Shown here piece after piece: positions 1 to 10,478 of a stretch of 64,000 nucleotides of DNA. The notes beneath the pieces are model-generated. The model saw only the letters and a list, made by a program, of their open reading frames with translations. It ran no database searches and was not told the DNA's origin. This DNA comes from Xestospongia muta (taxonomy: Eukaryota; Porifera; Demospongiae; Haplosclerida; Petrosiidae). The position numbers and the translations under genes are program-made. The stretch lies in the NCBI GenBank assembly GCA_963693285.1, contig OY848919.1:4639936-4703935 (forward strand), given 5' to 3'. How positions within the stretch are numbered: position 1 is the stretch's first letter; each line of letters opens with the position of its first letter.

Positions 1-362
1 AAAATGCAAATGATAAAAGACAATTATGTGTTTAGCTTTGATAAAAGTAAAAATTTAATACACCATATTTCATCCAAATGTAGAACATATGTTCACAAAT
101 GAACTTGAGATTCTCATGAAAGACTGAGATAAAATAGAATTTTGTTGATGACTAAATCAAGAAAGTCTGTTCAAATTATGAATTTGCTATAGTTAACTCC
201 AACTTTCTATTTTCATAATAATAGTACACACACACTGTTACATTGAAAACAAGATATACTAATCACAAAAAAGATAGTAGAAAACTAATATAGTCAACAC
301 TAAATAACTCAGTGTTCATGAAGTGGCTGCAAAAACTTCATATTTAAGAATTAACATCAGAT
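1..362. other. 3' flank of the first SLC15-like gene, no gene seen
   Basis: AT-rich sequence downstream of the minus-strand stop codon at 363-365. I see no coding segment, RNA gene or repeat. It should contain the 3' UTR of the transporter gene, but I could not place a polyadenylation site confidently. Confidence 0.5.
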
Positions 363-1598
363 CTAATCATGGTCAATATCATCATCATCATCATTTTCTT
401 CGTCTTCTATGCAATATTCTATACCATATTCCTGCTCTAGTTGTCTTTCAGTATATTCTGTAATGATAACTCTCTCATTAACATCAGACAGTTCATTACG
501 TTGTCTATACTTGTATTTATATGCAGCAATAGTATAAAGAATGACTGAAATGAAAACAAGACCTGTCTTAACAGCATAATACTCCCAGTAACAACCATAT
601 TGTGAACTTGCCAAAGTTAGATGCACAGTATAAATGCTATTATTAATGAACCATATTCCAATTAACAATCCTTGCATAGTACGAGGACCTTGAGCTAAAA
701 TAAATTCAAAACTTGTAAACTGAACACAAAAAATACTAATACCAGCAAAAAAATGAGGGGCAGCCATAATATAATAAGGTAGTGTGAGTTCATCTGATTG
801 TAATCCATTTTCAAATGTTATGTTGTCAATGAATGACAAACAGAAGTCTATATTAATTGAGGCATTTCCAAAGTCATGATTTATCATATAACTAATAAGA
901 GTTGTCATTATAGACATTATTAAGAGCGCCACTAGTCCAATCCACATACGTTTCAACATACTAGGAATGAAACGAGAGAAGAAAGAAACCATTATAAATT
1001 GATATAAAGGAACAGCAAATAAAACAAGACAATAAGGAATAGTTATAGGATATATTAATAGAGCACTTTCCATGACATTGTAATCAATGCTATTTTTCAT
1101 TCTCACGACTCCTAAATATTGATCTAAAATCTTTGATTTACTGTCAAGAAGTCCATATCCAAAGATTCCCAAGAGTATACTGAATATGTATAAAAAGCTT
1201 TTCACATCCTCTACTTGTACAGTAGTAAACGGTCCTCCATATCTCTCTTTAGCTAAGTCTAATCTTGAAGGAGGAGATTCACCAAATGTAAAGGCACTAC
1301 GTCTCACTGGTTGTTTGTGTTTCCAAGCATACTTTATTACTCTCCATATTAATTTGACAGGATTGTTGTGTTGAGCTGGATCAATAACCAAGTGATGTTT
1401 AAAACAACAAAAAGACAAGATTGCAAAGAAAATAAAAAAACATCCAGAGCCAAATATAACAGTAAAGGCATAATAGATAGTATTATTATGTACAAATCCT
1501 GTTACAATAGATACCATTACAAGTACTACAGCTAGTGGGCAATAAAACATGTACAAAAACCAGTAAATAAAACTACTCAACTCTTCAGAAGGAGAAAA
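363..1598 (-). pseudogene. SLC15/POT-like transporter, C-terminal part, cut by Copia insertion
   Basis: About 411 codons encode the C-terminal two thirds of a peptide/histidine-transporter-like membrane protein. The segment starts with the PSEELSS stretch and contains the cytosolic loop motifs RRSAFTFGE, SRLDLAKERYGGPF and VEDVKSF. It continues with several hydrophobic helices, the family motifs IPSMLKRMWIGL and AQGPRTMQGLLIG, and a tail KYKYRQRNELSDVNERVIITEYTERQL ending in a run of acidic residues. The matching N-terminal part lies at 6319-6794 beyond the retrotransposon. Together they approximate the 564 residues of the intact paralogue at 12512-14206. The open frame continues into the LTR to an ATG at 1626-1628, so an LTR-driven, N-terminally truncated product is possible. 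No frameshift is seen apart from the insertion. The family assignment rests on motifs I recognise. Substrate is unknown. Confidence 0.8.
1594..1598. other. Target site duplication, left copy
   Basis: GAAAA directly abuts the outer TG of the left LTR and is repeated at 6319-6323 beyond the right LTR. Five base pairs is the usual Copia duplication length. Confidence 0.9.
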
Positions 1599-1919
1599 TG
1601 TTCGCAGGCGCGTTTGTAAATCTGTCACTGAGTTATCTCAATAGACTCACAGGAAATCAACTATTTTTAAGAATCAAAAATGGGAATACACAAATCAAAT
1701 AAGATCCTACTTAAATACACAACTGAAAAGAGCAGAGCCTCAAGTCATAAGGACAAAGGTCCAAAAGAAATCATAACAAAAAACACAATAAACAAAGAGA
1801 TGGCTAAGGGAAGGACAAGAAGGAAGAGCTAGGATGAGATATATTAATCAAACCTATCAACACATATACAGTAATCAACACATGACACACAACTGCCTAA
1901 TTACACTCATATACCAACA
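1599..1919 (-). repeat. Copia 3' LTR
   Basis: 321 bp. On the element strand it begins TGTTGGTATATG and ends GCGAACA, giving the TG...CA ends expected of an LTR. It appears identical to the 5' LTR. Because the element is parallel to the transporter gene, transcription from this LTR would run straight into the C-terminal transporter fragment. Confidence 0.95.
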
Positions 1920-1928
1920 CTCCCACTT
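1920..1928 (-). other. Polypurine tract of the Copia element
   Basis: AAGTGGGAG on the minus strand sits directly against the 3' LTR. It starts at the last bases of the gag-pol TAA stop codon, so coding region and plus-strand primer site touch. Position and purine content fit a PPT. Confidence 0.8.
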
Positions 1929-4900
1929 AATTTGGTAGTTTGTGTTCCATTAGTCCCATACTCAATCGTAGAGTTTCGAACCTTCCTTTATTCAGTGGCT
2001 TGGTCAGTATGTCAGCAATCATGTCACTTGTTGGACAGTATCTCAGCTCAATTATTCTCTTCTGTAAAGCCTCACGAACATAGTGGTAACGAATATCAAT
2101 GTGCTTTGTCCTTGCATGTATAATGGGATTTCTTGCAATGGCAATGGCCCCTTGATTGTCTTCCATCAGCACTGTTGGTGTTGTAGTGCTCACGTTCAAG
2201 TCTGACAATAACCTTCTCAACCAAGTTGCTTCTTGAGTAGCTGCACTAAGTGCCACATATTCAGCTTCAGATGTTGAGAGTGCAACAACTCCTTGCTTCT
2301 TGCTCAACCAGTCGATTGATCCTCCGGCCATTATGAACAAATTTCCAGTAGTTGAATGACGATCATCTAAGTCTCCAGCCCAATCTGCATCCGAGTATCC
2401 AATCAGCTGTCCATCATTTGTTTTTCCATATTTTAGTGCTAGACTAACTGTACCTTTGAGATACCTCAGAATCCTTTTTACAGCTGTTAGGTGTGCCTCT
2501 GTTGGTTTCGAGTTGAATTTCGACACCACTCCTACTGCATGAGCAATGTCAGGGCGAGTTGCTGTGGCAGCATATAACAAACTTCCAACCATTGATTGAT
2601 ACTTGTTTGGATCAACTGCTTTGCTAACACCATCATCCTTTTTCAGATCATTATTGACATCAGCTGGAGTTGAAACAACTTTAGAGTCAGTAAATCCATA
2701 CTTCTCAAGCATCTTTAAAATGTACTGTTTCTGGTGTACCCAGATGCACTTCTGATCTTTGTCTTGCTCAATACTAATTCCGAGACAGTAATGAAGAGGT
2801 CCCATGTCCTTCATCTTGAATTGTGTTGCCAGGGTTTCTTTTATTCTCGTCATTTCCTCTTGAGTTTTGGTGATTACAATGAGATCGTCCACATAGACTG
2901 CAACGATAGTAATTGTGTCAGCTATTTGGATGTAGACACACGGGTCAGCAGTACTCTGTTTGAATCCAATGGACTCCATGTAATGCCTAAATGCTGTGTT
3001 CCAGCATCGTGATGATTGCTTGAGACCATACAGCGATTTTTTCAGCTTGCATACCAAGTGCTTTTTACCAGGTTGGACATAACCTGCTGGTTGCTCCATG
3101 TATATCTCCTCTTCTAGACTCCCATTGAGAAATGCTGTCACCACATCCATTTGATGAATCAACATATCGTTTTCAACTACAAAAGCTAGTAGTGCCCTGA
3201 TTGATGAGAATCGCACCACGGGTGAGAAAGTTTCCTCGTAGTCAATCCCATACTTCTGAGCATAACCCTTAGCAACCAGACGACCTTTGAATCGTTCCAC
3301 TTTACCATCACTTCCATGTTTGACCTTGAATACCCACCTGCATCCAATAGGTTTGCGACCACTAGGTAGTTCTACAAGGTCCCATGTTTCATTTTCCATG
3401 AGTGATTTGTACTCCTCATCAGCAGCTGCTTTCCATTCTTTGGCACAATCACCACTAAGAGCTTCTTCTATGGTTCTAGGTTCATTGATTTGACACACAT
3501 GATAGGCAACATGATGAACTTCATCATCCACTGATGCCACATCTGCATACTCGTCTTGACCATATCTCACAGGTGGTCTTCTCTGGCGTTCTGTACGACA
3601 CTGATCTTCATTCTGTTGTTGTTGCTTCTCTTTTAGTTGTTCGTCTTTCTCTTCATTCAAGTCAGTATTCACTTCCACTGTATATTTTGACTTGGTTACT
3701 TCTCTGAGTCCAAAGTCTGCTTCATTGAATATCACATCACGTCTTATGACGACTTGTGAAGTCGTTTCATCCAACAGCCTGTACCCTTTTGACTCCTTAC
3801 AGTACCCAATGAAACGAAGTTTCTCTGATTTCTTGTCTAACTTCTGTCGCTTATTATCTGGAATATGAGCATAGGCAATACACCCAAACACTTTCAGGTG
3901 ACCAATATTTGGTTTCCTTTCATACCATCGCTCATGTGGTGTTGTATTGTTCTTAACAGCTGTTGTTGGTGTTCTATTTTGAATATATGCTGCTGTGGCA
4001 ACTGCTTCAGCCCAGTATTTGTCAGATAATCCAGCATGAGCTATCATAGATCGTGCTGATTCCATTAGTGTTCTGTTCATTCGTTCAGCTACTCCATTTT
4101 GTTCCGGTGTGTGAGGTACAGTCAGCTCATGACGTATCCCCTTTGACTTTAGATAAGTCTTGAATTCTCCCGACAAATACTCTCCACCATTGTCTGTTCG
4201 TATGGCTCCAATTCTTTGACGACATTCATTTGTAGTGACTGCCTCGAACTCTTTGAATTTTTCGAACACTTCTGACTTGTGTTTAATAAAGTAAACAGCA
4301 CAGCAACGTGAAAAATCATCGATGAAGGTTACAAAATATCGTCGTCCACCAATTGATTCTGTGGGCATTGGTCCACAAACATCACTGTGTACCAATTGAA
4401 GCTTTCGGGTCGAACGTATTTCTCCCACTGGCTTAAACGGGGCTCGATGCATTTTTCCTTCCACACATCCCTCACAAAACGACAGCTTCGATGTTTTTGA
4501 GAATCTCATTCCAGTTGCCAATTTCTTCTGAACAATATCTTGGAGTCGCTGTCCATTCACATGGCCTAGCCTTTGATGCCACAGATCCATCTCATTTGTT
4601 TCTTTTGATGCTGTTGCAACTGAGGCTTGTTCTTGAGAGATGATAGGTTCACAGTCCAAATGATACATCTTTCCTGTTAACGAACCCATACCACATAGTT
4701 TTCTTTTCCTGTCTCTAATCCAGCATCTGAATTGACCAAATTTTACAATGTTTCCCCTTGCAGCTGCTGCTCTCACAGAAAACAAATTACAGGTCAGCTT
4801 GGGAACGTACAGTACTTCATGAATGACAGACTCTTTTGGCTTACTCATTTTGAATAGCATGTTAACCTTAACTTTTCCAATGCCAACAGCATTGACCACA

Positions 4901-5871
4901 CGACCATCGCCCAACCCGACCTTCTCTGGCTTCTCGAATTCACGGTAATCTGACAACAATTCTTTATCCCGTGTCATATGACTTGATGCTCCAGAGTCCA
5001 CTAGCCATTTGTCCTTTTGAGAGGAGTCCTCTGAGCCAAGTGACACTGCAAACGCTCCTGGACTGGCTGAATCCACGTCCGAGTGTTTTTCTTCTGCAGG
5101 TTTGGCTCTATGCAGAGGTCTTGGTCGTTCTTGTTGCTTTTTTCTTGGGCAGTTACGACGAAAGTGACCTTCCTCACCACAATCAAAACACTTGAGCCTA
5201 CTTGCTTGCTTTGTTCTCTTCTGATGAGCTCCCACTAGCGCTGAGGCCGTGCCACGATTGACACCAGACAACACACTAGATCTACTTGAGTGTCCGTTTA
5301 TCTTCTGTTCCTCATGAATTAGGGCTTGTTGGACAAAATTTAATCTCACATCATCAACGCGAGCCTCCAGAGCTGTCACCAGGGTAGAATAGCTCTGAGG
5401 TAGACTTCCCAGCAATGTGACCACCTGGTCCTCCTCTGAAATAGGAGCTCCAATTGCTGCTAACCTATCAGTGATTTCCTTCATGTGTTTCAAGTGTGCT
5501 TCCATTGATGAGCCTTCTTTCATTTCAGTTCGAAAGTACTGCTTCTTCAGGAAGAGTTTGTTAGCTAGAGTATCTCGCTCAAAATGGTTGCGTAGAGAAT
5601 CCCAGGCTTCCTTTGGTTGCTCACATGAAGTCACTAAGTACAGCTGTGGAGTACTAATGGCTATAATGATTGTAGAAAATGTTTTCTGTGATCTCCTTCG
5701 AAATTCCACCTGTGCCTGAGCGTTTGCATCTTCTGCAAGTACCTCTGTACCATCTATGAATCCCCAGAGTCCTTTTGCCAGCAACAAGTGACGCATCTGG
5801 AACTTCCATGTGATCCAGTTTGAACTGTCCAGCTTGTCAATTGACCACTTTTCATCCACAGTTCCAGCCAT
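1927..5871 (-). CDS. Copia gag-pol polyprotein, intact
   Basis: A single 1314-residue frame without stops. Visible in order are: a Copia-type gag region (about 1-200) opening KWSIDKLDSSNWITWK; a CCHC zinc knuckle C228-C231-H236-C241; an aspartic protease with VDSGASSHMT (D292); a GAG-pre-integrase HHCC finger (H432, H437, C466, C469); integrase catalytic D497, D560 and E596 with 35 residues between the last two; a reverse transcriptase (about 825-1070) with YVDD at 993-996; and an RNase H with D1161, E1202 and D1238. No catalytic residue I checked is missing. A single fused gag-pol is normal for Copia, where gag excess comes from splicing or processing; I see no frameshift site. The start codon lies about 125 bp inside the 5' LTR, giving a short leader. 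Confidence 0.96.
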   Translation of the reverse strand: MAGTVDEKWSIDKLDSSNWITWKFQMRHLLLAKGLWGFIDGTEVLAEDANAQAQVEFRRRSQKTFSTIIIAISTPQLYLVTSCEQPKEAWDSLRNHFERDTLANKLFLKKQYFRTEMKEGSSMEAHLKHMKEITDRLAAIGAPISEEDQVVTLLGSLPQSYSTLVTALEARVDDVRLNFVQQALIHEEQKINGHSSRSSVLSGVNRGTASALVGAHQKRTKQASRLKCFDCGEEGHFRRNCPRKKQQERPRPLHRAKPAEEKHSDVDSASPGAFAVSLGSEDSSQKDKWLVDSGASSHMTRDKELLSDYREFEKPEKVGLGDGRVVNAVGIGKVKVNMLFKMSKPKESVIHEVLYVPKLTCNLFSVRAAAARGNIVKFGQFRCWIRDRKRKLCGMGSLTGKMYHLDCEPIISQEQASVATASKETNEMDLWHQRLGHVNGQRLQDIVQKKLATGMRFSKTSKLSFCEGCVEGKMHRAPFKPVGEIRSTRKLQLVHSDVCGPMPTESIGGRRYFVTFIDDFSRCCAVYFIKHKSEVFEKFKEFEAVTTNECRQRIGAIRTDNGGEYLSGEFKTYLKSKGIRHELTVPHTPEQNGVAERMNRTLMESARSMIAHAGLSDKYWAEAVATAAYIQNRTPTTAVKNNTTPHERWYERKPNIGHLKVFGCIAYAHIPDNKRQKLDKKSEKLRFIGYCKESKGYRLLDETTSQVVIRRDVIFNEADFGLREVTKSKYTVEVNTDLNEEKDEQLKEKQQQQNEDQCRTERQRRPPVRYGQDEYADVASVDDEVHHVAYHVCQINEPRTIEEALSGDCAKEWKAAADEEYKSLMENETWDLVELPSGRKPIGCRWVFKVKHGSDGKVERFKGRLVAKGYAQKYGIDYEETFSPVVRFSSIRALLAFVVENDMLIHQMDVVTAFLNGSLEEEIYMEQPAGYVQPGKKHLVCKLKKSLYGLKQSSRCWNTAFRHYMESIGFKQSTADPCVYIQIADTITIVAVYVDDLIVITKTQEEMTRIKETLATQFKMKDMGPLHYCLGISIEQDKDQKCIWVHQKQYILKMLEKYGFTDSKVVSTPADVNNDLKKDDGVSKAVDPNKYQSMVGSLLYAATATRPDIAHAVGVVSKFNSKPTEAHLTAVKRILRYLKGTVSLALKYGKTNDGQLIGYSDADWAGDLDDRHSTTGNLFIMAGGSIDWLSKKQGVVALSTSEAEYVALSAATQEATWLRRLLSDLNVSTTTPTVLMEDNQGAIAIARNPIIHARTKHIDIRYHYVREALQKRIIELRYCPTSDMIADILTKPLNKGRFETLRLSMGLMEHKLPN

Positions 5872-5982
5872 TCTTCACAACTGCAGTGAATCCAGAAAGG
5901 TTTGGTTTGTTTTGTGACAACACAGTTCTTCCGGCACTTCTGGCAGAAATAAGTTTCTCCTTTTTGACAGATTTACTTGGAG

Positions 5983-5997
5983 TCTGGGCTCATAACC
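5983..5997 (-). other. Primer binding site, half-tRNA type
   Basis: On the element strand the first 15 bases after the 5' LTR are GGTTATGAGCCCAGA. This complements the anticodon stem-loop (CAT anticodon) of an initiator-methionine-type tRNA rather than its 3' CCA end. Drosophila Copia uses a similar half-tRNA primer, so the same mode is inferred here. Confidence 0.75.
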
Positions 5998-6318
5998 TGT
6001 TCGCAGGCGCGTTTGTAAATCTGTCACTGAGTTATCTCAATAGACTCACAGGAAATCAACTATTTTTAAGAATCAAAAATGGGAATACACAAATCAAATA
6101 AGATCCTACTTAAATACACAACTGAAAAGAGCAGAGCCTCAAGTCATAAGGACAAAGGTCCAAAAGAAATCATAACAAAAAACACAATAAACAAAGAGAT
6201 GGCTAAGGGAAGGACAAGAAGGAAGAGCTAGGATGAGATATATTAATCAAACCTATCAACACATATACAGTAATCAACACATGACACACAACTGCCTAAT
6301 TACACTCATATACCAACA
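5998..6318 (-). repeat. Copia 5' LTR
   Basis: 321 bp, apparently identical to 1599-1919. It should carry the element's promoter. The N-terminal transporter frame reads four codons into this LTR and then hits a stop. Confidence 0.95.
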
Positions 6319-6323
6319 GAAAA
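6319..6323. other. Target site duplication, right copy
   Basis: GAAAA, matching 1594-1598, immediately outside the CA end of the LTR. Confidence 0.9.
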
Positions 6324-6794
6324 CTGTAGTTGATCAATACCAAACTGGATTACATTTGCCTGAAACAAGCCATATCCAAGAAAGAAAGGACAAGCCAGAG
6401 TTGTCGATAAAATCAGAGTTGTAATGCTATTAAGCTGTAAAAAGTACAGACCCACTAACGATATTGTTATGATGACAAATCCCACACATATTAACACAAT
6501 TCCAATTTTTATTACTTTATATCTCATCCATTTCTCACCTAACAAACCAAGCATAGGGTAGAAAAGATAGTACAGTCCAATTGCAGCAAATATAAGAAAG
6601 AAATATCTGTCAATAAAATGTGTAGATAGAGCTCCATATATAATAGTGATATTAGCCAGCAGAATACTGATAACTAAAACTAACAGTGCACCTTTTGATT
6701 GAACACAAACATTTTTACACCTGCTCCTGAAACAAGAAGACAGCATACTTTCACCTGATGAGTTATTAGTCATTAAAAGTTCTGATTCTGCCAT
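6319..6794 (-). pseudogene. SLC15/POT-like transporter, N-terminal part
   Basis: About 158 codons start at ATG 6792-6794 (MAESELLMTNN). A Cys/basic-rich cytosolic N-terminus is followed by hydrophobic helices, the POT-like loop GLLGEKWMRYKVIKIG and the segment ANVIQFGIDQLQF. That segment corresponds to the POT signature region (FGADQ in the paralogue). The frame breaks exactly at the retrotransposon, and the remainder is at 363-1598. The chosen start agrees with the MADEHTSL start of the 12.5-kb paralogue. Before insertion the gene would have been a single-exon membrane transporter of about 569 residues. It is most likely null now. Confidence 0.8.
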
Positions 6795-7484
6795 TAAATT
6801 CTGCTTTATGCTCTATACAATGTCCACTTTAGAATCAGCCAATGAACAATAAAGCAGTGAATGTGTTATAATAATTTTCACTGTTTACATGATCTTTATG
6901 TTTTTAGTTTCAATACATAATCATAACAATAACAAGATGATTAGCAATTATATATATATATATTTATATATATAATATATCCTTAATCATGCTGAAGTTG
7001 ATGAAGATCTCACAGTAAAAATTGATTGATTGATTTAACCAATACATTGTTGTAATACAGGTTGCATGTAACAAACTTAGTATAATGTAAAACGTCAATG
7101 TAACACTGTTTAGATTACTAATATACTATTGTTTATTTAGCTAAAAAAACAGCAGTACATTAACAATCAAGAAAATGTTATCTTAATTTTTTACAGTGCA
7201 AATGTTCTCAAAAGCTGTTGAATATATATTGTATTATCATGAATTCTTGGTGTATATCATATAAGACCTTTACACCTTGTTATAAGCCCCCAACTTCACC
7301 TTTGGCTGACATATTAGGGTTAAGTATTTTTATCTCACACAGTATGTACAGTAACAATAATAAAATATCACTTATCTTTCAACTTTAGAGAAGCACAGTA
7401 AATTTAGTTAGAAACCTTCTCCCTATATAGATGTTGCCCACAGCTGTACACCTCAACGGTTAGTAATTTTATTTATAAAATGAA
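6795..7484. other. Intergenic, AT-rich
   Basis: Upstream flank of the interrupted transporter. It has a short alternating TA tract near 6950-6980. No coding segment or RNA gene recognised. Confidence 0.5.
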
Positions 7485-8150
7485 CTATAAATAAAGTGGC
7501 TTCCAATGGTAGTATGGCTCTCCAGTAACCATTCCTGATTGAAAATGCCCATATATGGAATCACCATGATGCCAATGAACTAACCAAATTATAATTACTG
7601 CATTTGGTACAAAACATCAACACTTCTATTATCGTCTTCATATAATGCCTGTTTTGTTGAACTTTTTCTCTTCGTTCATTACAAAGGTTGAACCAATTGA
7701 GGTGTTAGACTTCTGACTATGCTTAAAAGTCAGTCCATGCAGCCATGGCATGTTTGTGCCTCTGTAACACAGTATGCTTCTCCAATCTACCACTCTTCCC
7801 TGTTGCATGCTTCTAGTTCCTATAACCTGTTGTAATGAAACATTCCACACTCTTATGTACTCCAGTTGAAAAAAAACAGCAGTCATAGCAGAAAGCAGCA
7901 TCCTTGGTAATGGAATACTCTAACCAGGTTTACTTATAAACCATGAAGGATTAAAAGATTGACTTTTATTAAGTATGTAAGTGTAAGGGAAATGATGATG
8001 ATGAGGTTGGACTGGTTGATCTTCCATAGCAATATGAGTAATTCCATTGATAGTATCCATATGTGTGTATGTAACTTGATTTGGAATCAAAGACCACTTC
8101 TTGCAAGACATTTGTGACCAAATTTGTGCAAAGAGACTGCTGTTAAACAT
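7485..8150 (-). pseudogene. Possible decayed ORF of unknown origin
   Basis: Three open stretches on the minus strand (8150-7920, 7901-7638 and about 7615-7485) share one reading frame and are separated by isolated stops. In the gap near 7600-7640 a second frame reads protein-like sequence (ALYEDDNRSVDVLYQ), which suggests an indel. The last stretch contains LVHWHHGDSIYG and GHFQSGMVTGEPYYHW. The HWH motif recalls copper-oxidase-type sequences, but nothing else supports that. I do not recognise the protein. It could also be chance open sequence. Confidence 0.3.
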
Positions 8151-8903
8151 CCAAAAACTAGTTTTTTGTACATGTAGTTGCTATGTGCATGCACAGCAAC
8201 TGTATGGATTCAAAACTGTTATTAACGTGTATTAAGGGTGGTTCCTTTTCACAAATCAGGTCACAAAGTTATGACAGAATTTTGAATTTCATTTGAACTT
8301 CAATTTTGAGTTTCAATTTGCTTTTAAATTTCATTTATATATACTAATTGACATGTACCAAACTTTCCCAATCATTACATAGAGAGTCATAGGGTTAGTG
8401 ATGTATACTAGGAACAGCCACATTGTAATAGAGAAAATTAGCTTAATGATGATTGTTGGGTGGAGTTAATTAGACCTACCCTCATATATGTAGGATAAGA
8501 GTTTGATAGCTTATCTTTAGCATAAGTATATATCATCATAACTTGTTGACGATTTATTGTTATGTACAATAACAATGTTTATAATGACACTACAAGAACA
8601 AATGTTTGGTTGATTTTCAAGTTGCATGTAATTATTTGAAACAAAATGATAGTAAATGTCATATATTGTGTTCACATAGTGTGTATTAGATATTATTTCA
8701 TAATTACACATATTTTGATTTAGCCACGCAGTCGTGCATGCAAGTATGTGTGAAAAATTTAAAACAGTTGTAAAGGTCTAATAATCATCATAAAAAAATA
8801 TTCTTTCAATAAAATCTACATGTGAAGTCATTCAATTGTGAAATATATACATAAACTAAACAAAATGTAATTGTTAATGTGTGGATTCAATTGAGAGTTC
8901 CAT
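8151..8903. other. Intergenic with a MITE-like motif
   Basis: AT-rich spacer. At 8250-8267 it carries CACAAATCAGGTCACAAA, which recurs at 10748 and in variant form at 10795, 14511 and 14559. The short open frame around 8517-8711 has composition-driven content and is not supported. Confidence 0.45.
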
Positions 8904-10478
8904 TTATCTTCTATACTCTACTTCATATTCTTGGTCCATATATCTTTCATAATGTTCCTCAGCTATCCAATGTATGTTGACTTCATTCCCTCTCACTCGT
9001 AACTTGTACCATTTAGCTAGTATTATGAACACTATCAAAATAATAAGAACAGCAATAGTCATAACAACATAATAGTAAAGACTTTGGCAGTTGATATCTT
9101 TTTGACAGTTAAATGGAAATTTAACACTAATGTTGATAACATAGCCAATTCCAAATGCTGCATACCACAGGCCAACCATCAACCCTCTCATTTGATGTGG
9201 CGACTGAGCTATTGTGAACTCTAAAGATATTGGATAAATGAAAATGAAAGAAATTCCATACAATATTTGGGGAATGATAATAGCTTGATATGAAGTCATA
9301 TTGAAATGGTCATGCCAAGTGTATAAAATAACATAATAAAGTGGAGTAAAAACAGCAAAAACAAGTCCAAGACCAATTCTCTTGAGCATACTGGGAATGT
9401 ATTTGAATAAGCAGGGATAAATTACCCATTGATAAAATAAAATGAGAATTGTGGACACTAAAGAATGTATAGAATTATTTGTTAGGAAACAAGAAATAAA
9501 GTTTAAATCTCTGTGATGACTAGAATATGTATTACTCAGAGAAGAACAAACTGGTAGGCCTATAATGCAAACCAATAATGGTACCAAACGTAGAAATGTT
9601 TTAACATCCTCGACCATCTCCTCTGAAAATGGTCCACCATATTTCTCTTTGCCCAAATCTAGTCGTGAAGGGTAGTCTTCCTCCCAATATGTGAAGGCAC
9701 TACGATTTCTGGGATACTTGTTCTTACGAGCATAGTTCAGTACCTTAGTAATCAATTTAAGAGGATTGATAATATGGGGCGTAGTATCTAGTTTGTGTTT
9801 GAAAAGAGAATTAGTCACAATGACTGTAGACACAGCTACACCAGATACTATGTAGGAAACTATGACAAAATGTTTTCCTATTAAACACTCTCCAATGTTA
9901 GAAATGACTGATACTAGTGGTATATTTAATGAGTGCCAATTAATAGTGGCACTGAGTTCATCAGCTGAAGCTCCAACTAATTGATCAATATTGAATTGGA
10001 TAACATTAGAACGAAAACAACAGTATCCAATCACTTGTAAAACGTATGAAAATCCAGATAGTATCAGGAGAAGTACGTTGAAGTCTACGAAGTACAACTT
10101 TACAATGGCTGCCAAGCCAACAATTATCCAAGAAGTAAACGAGAAACACACACCAGTAATGATAATGTTATATCTACCTGTTTTCACATCAGCAAGTATA
10201 CCAAAAAAAGGGTAGAAGAAATAAATTAGACAATATAAAATAGCAAAAAGAATTGTATATATGTTGCTTTGACCATGTTCAAGGCGATTATCTTTGGAGC
10301 TTTTACTTCCAAATTCAGCCAGTAGGTTGACATGAAGAAACATTAAGCCATCCCAAAGAATAACCATCATTACTGACCAAGAATTGACACATCTAGGTTT
10401 CCTCTTGCAACAAAGTACCTTCATGTTTTTGCAAAGGATAAGACTATTATTATTATGATAAGTTAATGGATTGTACAT
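8904..10478 (-). CDS. SLC15/POT-like transporter, divergent paralogue
   Basis: Single-exon frame of 524 residues predicting a multi-pass membrane protein. A Cys/Lys-rich N-terminus (CCKRKPRC) is followed by helices, the POT-like loop FFGILADVKTGRYNIIITG (about 91-109) and SNVIQFNIDQL (157-167), where the paralogues have FGADQ. A cytosolic loop contains NRSAFTYWEEDYPSRLDL and KYGGPF followed by VEDVKTF. Later come IPSMLKRIGLGL, AQSPHQMRGLMVGLW and an acidic tail. It lacks the ExxER proton-coupling motif typical of POT carriers in helix 1. Translation may start at the ATG given or at Met19 (MKVLCC), which lies closer to the conserved part. It stands in the minus-strand transporter cluster between paralogues at 6.8 and 12.5 kb and is the most diverged member. 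Substrate unknown. Confidence 0.82.
   Translation of the reverse strand: MYNPLTYHNNNSLILCKNMKVLCCKRKPRCVNSWSVMMVILWDGLMFLHVNLLAEFGSKSSKDNRLEHGQSNIYTILFAILYCLIYFFYPFFGILADVKTGRYNIIITGVCFSFTSWIIVGLAAIVKLYFVDFNVLLLILSGFSYVLQVIGYCCFRSNVIQFNIDQLVGASADELSATINWHSLNIPLVSVISNIGECLIGKHFVIVSYIVSGVAVSTVIVTNSLFKHKLDTTPHIINPLKLITKVLNYARKNKYPRNRSAFTYWEEDYPSRLDLGKEKYGGPFSEEMVEDVKTFLRLVPLLVCIIGLPVCSSLSNTYSSHHRDLNFISCFLTNNSIHSLVSTILILFYQWVIYPCLFKYIPSMLKRIGLGLVFAVFTPLYYVILYTWHDHFNMTSYQAIIIPQILYGISFIFIYPISLEFTIAQSPHQMRGLMVGLWYAAFGIGYVINISVKFPFNCQKDINCQSLYYYVVMTIAVLIILIVFIILAKWYKLRVRGNEVNIHWIAEEHYERYMDQEYEVEYRR

Larger units (their letters stand above)
1599..6318 (-). mobile_element. Full-length Copia (Ty1/copia) LTR retrotransposon
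   Basis: A 4,720-bp element reads on the minus strand. It is bounded by two 321-bp LTRs that look identical base for base and by a 5-bp duplication GAAAA. In element order it has the 5' LTR (5998-6318), a primer binding site (5983-5997), one uninterrupted gag-pol frame (1927-5871), a polypurine tract (1920-1928) and the 3' LTR (1599-1919). Integrase lies before reverse transcriptase, which defines Copia rather than Gypsy. LTR identity plus an intact frame implies very recent insertion, and the element may be autonomous. It interrupts an SLC15-like gene in the same orientation. Confidence 0.96.

Noticed and set aside
2734..5719. Plus-strand ORFs across the retrotransposon
   Set aside because: Antisense shadows of the intact gag-pol frame.
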